From: Chelativorans sp. AA-79 | Lineage (GTDB): Bacteria > Pseudomonadota > Alphaproteobacteria > Rhizobiales > Rhizobiaceae | Assembly (NCBI RefSeq): GCF_029457495.1 | Contig: NZ_CP120361.1 | Coordinates: 3,178,001-3,242,000, forward strand | Length of the DNA stretch: 64,000 nt | Reading direction: 5' to 3' | Part shown: piece by piece, positions 58,358-64,000 of the stretch | How positions within the stretch are numbered: the first letter of the stretch is position 1 | Layout of the letters: each line of letters begins with the position of its first letter | Position numbers and translations under genes: made by a program | The notes under the pieces: model-generated | Told to the model about the DNA's origin: nothing | Databases searched by the model: none | The model's input: the letters and a program-made list of their open reading frames with translations, nothing else

Positions 58358-58942
58358 TCAAGCCTCCCACGGCCCTTCATATTCGCTGACGAGGCCTGCC
58401 ACGTCCGGCCGGGGGCGATCCGGCACCCCGCCCGGGTGCTTGCCGATATGGACGAAGCCCACCACGCGTTCATGCGGCGCCAGCCCCAGGATGCGCCGGC
58501 CCTCTTCCACGTCCGAATACCAGTTGGTGATCAGGTTCGTGCGATAGCCCAGCGCCTCGGCGGCGATGATGAGGTTCATGGCCACCATGCCGCCCGAAAG
58601 GAACATCTCCCACTGCGGGATCTTGATGTTTTCCTTCGGGCTGGAGATCACCCCGATGACGAGCGGCGCGCGCGAGAACCGCGTCAATTCCTGCTGGCGG
58701 CGCGCCTCGTTCAGCGGTCCCTCACGTTCCTCCGCGAGATCGGCCAGCATCCGCCCGGCTTTGTCCCGCGCCTCGCCGCGATAGAGAATGAAGCGCCACG
58801 GCGTCAGCATGCCATGGTCCGGCACGCGCGTGGCGGCGCGCAGGATCGTATCGAGCTCGCCGTCGGACGGCGCCGGCGCCGCAAGCTCGTGGATGGGCGC
58901 GGAACGGCGCGCAAGCAAAAGATCGATCACCGCATTGGTCAA
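58358..58942 (-). CDS. nitroreductase-family FMN oxidoreductase (YdjA-like)
   Basis: This 194-residue protein has the nitroreductase fold: LLLARRSAPIHELAAPAP, where Arg binds FMN phosphate, RVPDHGMLTPWRFILYRGEA, and the late motif EALGYRTNLITNWYSD. Asp-His-Gly-Met is the loop seen in the YdjA subfamily. It reduces nitro-aromatics or quinone-like compounds with NAD(P)H; the natural substrate is unknown. It is divergent from the secreted-protein gene at 59056. Confidence 0.85.
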   Translation of the reverse strand: MTNAVIDLLLARRSAPIHELAAPAPSDGELDTILRAATRVPDHGMLTPWRFILYRGEARDKAGRMLADLAEEREGPLNEARRQQELTRFSRAPLVIGVISSPKENIKIPQWEMFLSGGMVAMNLIIAAEALGYRTNLITNWYSDVEEGRRILGLAPHERVVGFVHIGKHPGGVPDRPRPDVAGLVSEYEGPWEA

Positions 58943-59055
58943 GAAACACTCTCCTGTGGTGGAAAAAGCGGCCGGACGGCCTTCGTCGCTGGCGAGACAA
59001 GGCCCGCACTGGCTACAGCCTTGAAATTGCCACCGCCTTGGGGTTCAAGGCAAGC

Positions 59056-60009
59056 ATGTGGTTGGCAGTCAGACGAATCATCCTCATCTCGTTCCTTGCA
59101 GGTCTCGCGGCAAGCCCCGCCCTGGCTCAGGACGACATCGCCGACAGCCTCAAGTTGCCGGGTCTCAGTGAATATGCGGCACCCGAGACACAGACGCCCG
59201 TCGCCCTGGCCAAGACCGCCGAAGTCGTCCTTTCCGCACAGCTCACCGAGGAGTCGCCCGAAATCCCGCGCGGCCTCATCTGGCGGGTCTTTTCGCCCGA
59301 GCCCGGCCCGGATGGCAAGCTGCCATTGGTGGCGACCGCGAACGGCGGGACCAGCGCCTTCGCGCTCGCGCCGGGCAGCTATCTCGTCCACGCGGCTTAC
59401 GGCCGTGCAGGCGCCACCAAGCGCATCACGGTGGTGGGCAGCGGGGCGGAGCGCGAGAGCCTGGTGCTCGATGCCGGCGGCCTGAAGCTCGACGCGGTGC
59501 TTCCCGGCGACATCCGCATTCCCGAGGAGGAGTTGCGCTTTTCCATCTACGAGGCCGAGCCGGACGCCACCGGAGAGCGTCCGCTGATCGTGCCCAATGT
59601 GCGGCCGAATGCGGTGGTGCGGCTCAATGCCGGCACCTATCACGTCGTCTCCAATTACGGCCCGATCGCCGTCATCCGCTCCGATATCCGCGTCGAGGCC
59701 GGAGAGCTGACGGAAGCCACGGTCGAGCACAGGGCCGCGGAGGTGACGCTGAAGCTCGTTCGCGAGCCGGGCGGCGAGGCGATCGCCGATACCGCCTGGT
59801 CCATCCTGACCGAGACGGGTGAAATCGTCATGGACACGGTAGGCGCCTATGCCTCCACGGTCCTTCCCGAGGGCGACTATACGATCGTGGCCAAGAACCG
59901 CGACCGCATCTATCAGCGTGACTTCACGGTGACGCCGGGACAGAAGCAGGATGTCGAGCTTTTGCCGGATGATCTCGCGCCGCCAAACGCCGAGGAGCTT
60001 TCCGAATAG
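59056..60009 (+). CDS. secreted protein with repeated beta-sandwich-like segments, unknown function
   Basis: This 317-residue protein has a signal peptide (MWLAVRRIILISFLAGLAAS, cleavage at ALA-QDD). Three related segments of about 85 residues follow, each with a form of the pattern (L/I)xWR/xFSI(Y/L)... then NGGTSAFALAPGSYLVHAAY, NAVVRLNAGTYHVVSNYG and ASTVLPEGDYTIVAKNRD. The repeated LxPGxYxVxAxYG ending resembles carboxypeptidase-regulatory-like or PEGA-type domains that bind or scaffold at the envelope. The ATG at 59056 is chosen over an upstream TTG (59038). Confidence 0.7.
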   Translation: MWLAVRRIILISFLAGLAASPALAQDDIADSLKLPGLSEYAAPETQTPVALAKTAEVVLSAQLTEESPEIPRGLIWRVFSPEPGPDGKLPLVATANGGTSAFALAPGSYLVHAAYGRAGATKRITVVGSGAERESLVLDAGGLKLDAVLPGDIRIPEEELRFSIYEAEPDATGERPLIVPNVRPNAVVRLNAGTYHVVSNYGPIAVIRSDIRVEAGELTEATVEHRAAEVTLKLVREPGGEAIADTAWSILTETGEIVMDTVGAYASTVLPEGDYTIVAKNRDRIYQRDFTVTPGQKQDVELLPDDLAPPNAEELSE

Positions 60010-60020
60010 GAACGAGCGAC

Positions 60021-60167
60021 ATGCGGAGCCGACGTTCAAGAATCCTGCTTGGCCTGACACTGGCTCTCGGGGCGGCTTTCCTGTCGATCGGGCTCAACGC
60101 CTGTGCCACGACGGACCGGCCGCCTTGCGGCATATTCGATCGCGGCTTTCCCCTCTGCGGCATCTGA
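60021..60167 (+). CDS. putative small lipoprotein, 48 residues
   Basis: An ATG nine bases after AGGA begins a 48-residue frame with a basic start (MRSRRSRILLGLTLALGAAF), a hydrophobic stretch and a lipobox-like LNAC followed by the short mature part ATTDRPPCGIFDRGF. It follows the secreted-protein gene by 11 bp on the same strand, so they are likely co-expressed. The Asn at the -2 position of the lipobox is unusual but allowed in some lipoproteins. Confidence 0.55.
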   Translation: MRSRRSRILLGLTLALGAAFLSIGLNACATTDRPPCGIFDRGFPLCGI

Positions 60168-60195
60168 GGAAAGCGCCGGCCGAAGCCGGCGCCCT

Positions 60196-62169
60196 TTACT
60201 CCGCCCGTGCGCGTTGGACGTCCGGCGGCGTTGCCTCTTCGGAAAGCTGCGCCACCGCCGCCTCCAGTGCCAGCGAAGCCTGGTCGCGGCTGCCGAGCCG
60301 GCGCATGTTCACCGTGCCCTCTTCCGCCTCGCGCTTGCCGCAGACGAGGATCACCGGCACCTTGGCAAGCGAGTGCTCGCGCACCTTGTAGTTGATCTTC
60401 TCGTTGCGCAGATCGGCTTCGGCGATGAGCCCCGCCGCCTTGAGCTTGCGCACCACCTCTTCCGCATACTCGTCCGCGTCGGAGGTGATCGTCGCCACCA
60501 CCACCTGCAGCGGTGCGAACCACAGCGGGAAGTGCCCGGCATAGTTCTCGATCAGGATGCCGAGGAAGCGCTCCATCGAGCCGCAGATGGCGCGGTGGAC
60601 CATCACCGGCTGCTTCTTCTCCGAATCCTTGTCGATATAGAAGGCGCCGAAGCGCTCCGGCAGGTTGAAATCGACCTGCGTCGTGCCGCACTGCCACTCA
60701 CGGCCGATGGCATCCCTCAGCACATAGTCGAATTTCGGCCCGTAGAAGGCGCCGTCGCCGGGATTGATCGCCGTCTTGATGCGGCCGCCCGACCGCTCCG
60801 CGATCTGCTTCAGGACGCCGCCCATGATCTCTTCCGCGTGATCCCAGAGCGCATCCGAGCCCACGCGCTTCTCAGGCCGCGTCGAGAAGAAGACCTGGAT
60901 CTCCTCGAAACCGAAATCGGCATAGGTGGAGAGGATCAGATCGTTGATCTTCAAGCACTCCTCGGCAAGCTGCTCTTCCGTGCAGAAGATGTGCGCGTCG
61001 TCCTGCGTGAAGCCGCGCACGCGCATCAGCCCGTGCAGGGCGCCTGAGGGCTCATAGCGGTGGACCACACCGAATTCGGCGAGCCGGATCGGCAGGTCAC
61101 GGTAGGACTTCAAGCCGTGCTTGAATATCTGCACGTGGCCGGGACAGTTCATCGGCTTCAGCGCGAAGGTGCGCTTGTCTTCCGCCTCCTCGTCGGCGCA
61201 CTCCACCTTGAACATGTTCTCCTTGTACCAGCCCCAATGGCCGGAGGTCTGCCACAGGGAATGGTCGAGCACCTGCGGCGCGTTGACCTCCTCATAGACC
61301 CCGTCCAGCCGGCGGCGCATATAGGAGACGAGGTTCTGGAACATGCGCCAGCCCTTGGCATGCCAGAAGACGACGCCAGGCCCCTCCTCCTGGAAATGGA
61401 ACAGGTCCATCTCGCGGCCGAGGCGACGGTGGTCGCGCTTCTCCGCTTCCTCCAGCATCTGCAAATAGGCATCGAGTTGCGTCTGGTCCGCCCAGGCGGT
61501 GCCGTAGATGCGGGTCAGCATCGCGTTGTTGGCGTCGCCGCGCCAATAGGCGCCGGCCACCTTCATCAGCTTGAAGGCTTTGCCGATCTGCCCCGTCGAG
61601 ACCATGTGCGGCCCGCGGCAGAGATCGAACCAGTCGCCCTGGAAATAAATCCGGAGATCGTCGCCCTCGGGAATGGCGTCGATCAGCTCGACCTTGTAGC
61701 TCTCGCCCTTGTCGGAGAAAACCTGTTTTGCCTTCTCGCGCGACCAGACTTCCTTGCGGAAGCGCTCGTTGCGGTCGACGATCTCCCGCATCTTCTTCTC
61801 GATCGCGGGAAAGTCGTCCGGCGTGAAGGGCTCGTTGCGGGCGAAATCGTAGTAGAAGCCGTTCTCGATCACCGGGCCGATGGTCACCTGCGTTCCCGGC
61901 CACAATTCCTGCACCGCCTCCGCCAGCACATGGGCCGCATCGTGGCGGATGAGCTCCAGCGCGCGCGGGTCCTCGCGCGTGACGATCTCGATCCGGCCGT
62001 TGCGGGCGACCGGGTCGGAAAGGTCGCGCAAGGTGCCGTCGAGCGCATAGGCGACGGCCTTCTTGGCAAGGGATTTCGAGATGGATTCGGCGATTGCCGC
62101 GCCGGTCGTCGCCGCGGGGAACTCGCGGACGGAGCCATCGGGAAATGTCAGGGAAACGGCCTCGGCCAT
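60196..62169 (-). CDS. thrS: threonyl-tRNA synthetase
   Basis: This 657-residue class II synthetase has, in order, the TGS domain ([18 protein letters not shown]), the editing domain ([20 protein letters not shown]), the catalytic core ([59 protein letters not shown]) and the anticodon-binding domain. AAGGAG lies eight bases before the ATG. The length is normal. Confidence 0.95.
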   Translation of the reverse strand: MAEAVSLTFPDGSVREFPAATTGAAIAESISKSLAKKAVAYALDGTLRDLSDPVARNGRIEIVTREDPRALELIRHDAAHVLAEAVQELWPGTQVTIGPVIENGFYYDFARNEPFTPDDFPAIEKKMREIVDRNERFRKEVWSREKAKQVFSDKGESYKVELIDAIPEGDDLRIYFQGDWFDLCRGPHMVSTGQIGKAFKLMKVAGAYWRGDANNAMLTRIYGTAWADQTQLDAYLQMLEEAEKRDHRRLGREMDLFHFQEEGPGVVFWHAKGWRMFQNLVSYMRRRLDGVYEEVNAPQVLDHSLWQTSGHWGWYKENMFKVECADEEAEDKRTFALKPMNCPGHVQIFKHGLKSYRDLPIRLAEFGVVHRYEPSGALHGLMRVRGFTQDDAHIFCTEEQLAEECLKINDLILSTYADFGFEEIQVFFSTRPEKRVGSDALWDHAEEIMGGVLKQIAERSGGRIKTAINPGDGAFYGPKFDYVLRDAIGREWQCGTTQVDFNLPERFGAFYIDKDSEKKQPVMVHRAICGSMERFLGILIENYAGHFPLWFAPLQVVVATITSDADEYAEEVVRKLKAAGLIAEADLRNEKINYKVREHSLAKVPVILVCGKREAEEGTVNMRRLGSRDQASLALEAAVAQLSEEATPPDVQRARAE

Positions 62170-62272
62170 GAAAATGCTCCTTATCCAGTCCCGCCAACGA
62201 ACGCGGGTGGTGAAAAGACAAACAGGGTCGCATGTAGCGAGATCGAGGCGTGCCGTAAAGACCTGAAGGCGC

Positions 62273-62602
62273 CTACGCCTTCAGGCGCCACAAGCGCCAG
62301 GGCGCCCACCATTTGTGGCGCGGCTGGAGCGACTCCGGAACGGGATCGATGCCATGGGTCCCGCCCGGCCCGCAGCGGACGACGCGGAAGAGGCTCATCC
62401 AGCCGCCTGTCCAGAGTCCATGACGCGCGATCGCCTCATGGGCATATTCCGAGCAGGTGGGAAAATGCCGGCAGGAATTGCCGATGAAGCCGGAGAGCGT
62501 GAGCTGGTATAGCCGCACGAAAGCAGTGCCGAAGACCCGCCCCGGCGTCTTCGGCCAGGGACCGGACCAGTTTCGGGAATATTTTGCCGATGGAACCGCC
62601 AT
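62273..62602 (-). CDS. yidD: membrane protein insertion efficiency factor YidD
   Basis: This 109-residue protein has the YidD motif [20 protein letters not shown] and [17 protein letters not shown], with an N-terminal amphipathic segment. YidD assists YidC-dependent insertion. The ATG at 62602 is 1 bp from the stop of the NifU-like gene, so the genes are coupled. Its usual partners (rnpA, yidC) are not in the window; the folE/NifU-like/yidD/thrS order is common in Rhizobiales. Confidence 0.9.
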   Translation of the reverse strand: MAVPSAKYSRNWSGPWPKTPGRVFGTAFVRLYQLTLSGFIGNSCRHFPTCSEYAHEAIARHGLWTGGWMSLFRVVRCGPGGTHGIDPVPESLQPRHKWWAPWRLWRLKA

Positions 62603-62603
62603 A

Positions 62604-63050
62604 TCAAGCGGCCTTGCCGGCCTCTTTGCGCTTGATCTGATCGATACAGTCCACCACCGCGTCGAAGGTGAGCATGGTGGAAGCATGGCGCGCCTTGTAG
62701 TCGCGGACGGGTTCCAGATATTTCAGATCGGCGAAGCGGCCTTCCGGCGGCGGACCGTTTTCCTTCAGCATGTGCCGCATGGCTTCCCGCACTGCGCGAA
62801 GCTCCTCGGCGCTGGCGCCAACCACGTTCCTCGCCATGATGGAGGACGAGGCCTGGCCCAGCGCGCAGGCGCGCACCTCATGGGCGAAGTCGGTCACCAC
62901 GCCGTCCGCCATTTTGAGATCCACCGTCACCGTCGAGCCGCAGAGCTTGGAGTGCGCCGTGGCGGTGGCATCCGGATCCGCAAGCCGGCCGATACGGCCG
63001 ATATTTCCGGCAAAGCCAAGAATTTTTGCATTGTAGACGTCATCGATCAT
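62604..63050 (-). CDS. NifU/IscU-like iron-sulphur scaffold protein
   Basis: This 148-residue protein has the IscU/SufU fold. The first two cluster Cys positions are visible (KLCGSTVTVD and VRACALGQASSSIMA), along with the helix VVGASAEELRAVREAMRHML. The third position, normally a Cys in an RIKCATL-like motif, reads ARHASTML here, while a different Cys lies near the end (VVDCIDQ). The missing third ligand may mean a carrier or divergent scaffold. The ATG at 63050 faces the folE promoter region. Confidence 0.8.
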   Translation of the reverse strand: MIDDVYNAKILGFAGNIGRIGRLADPDATATAHSKLCGSTVTVDLKMADGVVTDFAHEVRACALGQASSSIMARNVVGASAEELRAVREAMRHMLKENGPPPEGRFADLKYLEPVRDYKARHASTMLTFDAVVDCIDQIKRKEAGKAA

Positions 63051-63124
63051 GGATTTTCCGCCTGCCGGCGCGAACCAAGCATGGCTTGTCGCGCATGTGA
63101 CTTTCATTTGCGCCGTTCCAAAAC

Positions 63125-63281
63125 TATATAGTGAGGGTATCCGGCCGAGAGCAAGACGGGGTATCCGATCGGCCGGCACCGCATGCCGCTTTCGGGCGGG
63201 ACTGAGTTCCCAACAACCCGCGAAAGGCAGTGACCGTTCAACTCGCCCCTGCTCGGCAGGGGCTACGGGAGACGCCTTAAC
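63125..63281 (+). promoter_or_regulatory. promoter and structured leader of folE (candidate folE RNA motif)
   Basis: A TATATA box lies at 63125-63130, so the transcript should start near 63137. The leader then forms three stems: CCGGCCGA/TCGGCCGG (63141-63148 with 63169-63176), CTTTCG/CGAAAG (63189-63194 with 63221-63226) and the perfect 8-bp GCCCCTGC/GCAGGGGC (63245-63252 with 63256-63263). The last stem ends four bases before the ribosome-binding site GGGAG, suggesting control of translation. An alphaproteobacterial RNA motif upstream of folE has been described; membership is from memory and unchecked. Confidence 0.55.
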
Positions 63282-63950
63282 ATGGACGCGATCATCAAGA
63301 ATTTCCCGCCCCGGCCCGATCAGAACACCGCGCCGGCGGAGAAGCCGGCCTATCTCGACAAGCCGGCGACCGACCGGCCGAGCCGCGAGGAGGCGGAAGC
63401 CGCCGTGCGCACGCTCCTGCGCTGGGCAGGCGACGATCCCGACCGTGAAGGCCTCAGGGAAACGCCGGCGCGCGTGGCGAAGGCTTATCAGGAGCTCTTC
63501 GGCGGTTATGATCTCTGCCCGGCGGAAGAGTTGGGCCGCACCTTCGAGGAGGTTGCGGGCTATGACGATATGGTCCTCGTCAAGGACATCCCGTTCCACT
63601 CCCACTGCGAGCATCACATGGTGCCGATCATCGGCAAGGCGCATATCGCCTATCTGCCGGACGGCAAGGTGGTCGGCCTTTCGAAGATCGCGCGCGTGGT
63701 CGATATCTTCGCGCGAAGGCTGCAGACGCAGGAAGCCATGACGGCGCAGATTGCCAGCACGATCCAGGATGTGCTGAAGCCCCTCGGGGCCGCCGTCATG
63801 ATCGAAGCCGAGCATATGTGCATGGCGATGCGCGGCATCCGCAAGCAGGGTTCGACCACGCTCACAACCACTTTCACGGGCAGGTTCAAGACGCAGCCCG
63901 AGGAGCAGGTTCGCTTCATCACCATGGTTCGCGACCCCCGCAAGGGCTGA
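63282..63950 (+). CDS. folE: GTP cyclohydrolase I
   Basis: This 222-residue enzyme makes 7,8-dihydroneopterin triphosphate, the first step to folate and queuosine. The zinc-site region reads [20 protein letters not shown] with Cys and His ligands, and the second zinc Cys lies in [36 protein letters not shown] is typical. The N-terminal 50 residues are variable. The gene lies behind a structured leader and is followed after 3 bp by another start, probably hisI. Confidence 0.95.
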   Translation: MDAIIKNFPPRPDQNTAPAEKPAYLDKPATDRPSREEAEAAVRTLLRWAGDDPDREGLRETPARVAKAYQELFGGYDLCPAEELGRTFEEVAGYDDMVLVKDIPFHSHCEHHMVPIIGKAHIAYLPDGKVVGLSKIARVVDIFARRLQTQEAMTAQIASTIQDVLKPLGAAVMIEAEHMCMAMRGIRKQGSTTLTTTFTGRFKTQPEEQVRFITMVRDPRKG

Positions 63951-63953
63951 CAT

Positions 63954-64000
63954 ATGCAAGCAGAACTTCGTTTCGCCCCTCCTTCGGCCGAGAAATCCGA
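63954..64000 (+). CDS. start of a gene cut by the window edge, probably hisI
   Basis: An ATG 4 bp after the folE stop begins MQAELRFAPPSAEKS, which runs to the window end. In Rhizobiales, hisI (phosphoribosyl-AMP cyclohydrolase, histidine synthesis) follows folE and often starts with a similar F-x-PPSAxK stretch. Fifteen codons are too few for certainty. Confidence 0.4.
   Translation, partial: MQAELRFAPPSAEKS

Overview
The window is GC-rich chromosomal DNA from an alphaproteobacterium, most likely order Hyphomicrobiales (Rhizobiales) and probably a Phyllobacteriaceae/Mesorhizobium-like lineage. The evidence is the gene order (nuoA-N, then birA, RNase J, a methylmalonyl-CoA epimerase, a DUF1467 protein, proS and lolCD), the order folE / NifU-like scaffold / yidD / thrS, and rhizobial families such as BA14K and DUF2336. 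The placement rests on gene content only.

Layout. 0-4.6 kb: an accessory patch between tRNA-Gly(TCC) and tRNA-Tyr(GTA), with an integrase remnant beyond the tRNA-Gly gene. It carries a LuxR-type regulator, a Slam-like outer-membrane translocon and a TbpB-like surface lipoprotein with a 22-bp palindrome upstream. 4.8-11.7 kb: rlmB, a frameshifted mgtE, an SDR oxidoreductase, adenine deaminase and a catalase. 12-16.5 kb: small envelope and stress proteins (very short single-membrane peptides, a double-BA14K protein, DUF6790-like, amphi-Trp, CsbD, an SH3-like protein) and an ion-channel remnant. 16.7-20.2 kb: tRNA-Leu(GAG), lipB, gamma-glutamyltransferase, a glyoxalase-fold protein. 20.2-43.3 kb: one long leftward block holding the whole NADH dehydrogenase (complex I) set nuoA to nuoN followed by birA, rnj, mce, a DUF1467 gene, proS, lolC and lolD. 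Two non-complex-I genes sit inside it: a four-helix-bundle (S23/IVP) gene between nuoC and nuoD, flanked by inverted arrays of a 7-bp repeat, and a pentapeptide-repeat gene between nuoF and nuoG.

43.7-52.8 kb: a YcaQ-like DNA glycosylase, a biotin-dependent acyl-CoA carboxylase alpha chain, a YaiI/DUF188 protein, a RelB/RelE-type toxin-antitoxin pair, then a tandem glycine riboswitch controlling gcvT-gcvH-gcvP. 53-58 kb: parE, a hairpin built from the same repeat as the nuoC-nuoD insertion, a DUF2336 protein, a MaoC/CitE-like pair, and a gene-free 0.66-kb stretch that looks like a structured RNA ending in an intrinsic terminator. 58.3-64 kb: a nitroreductase, a secreted protein with a tiny lipoprotein, thrS, yidD, a NifU-like scaffold, folE behind a structured leader, and the start of a gene that is probably hisI.

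How the genes relate. Most of the window is core metabolism: respiration (complex I), protein lipoylation and glycine cleavage (lipB, gcvTHP), propionyl-CoA use (carboxylase plus epimerase), translation (proS, thrS, rlmB, three tRNAs), RNA turnover (RNase J) and lipoprotein sorting (lolCD). The points most worth a second look are the repeat-flanked four-helix-bundle insertion and its gene-less relative after parE, the candidate structured RNA near 58 kb, the Slam/lipoprotein patch between two tRNA genes, a candidate small RNA between proS and the DUF1467 gene, and the folE leader.
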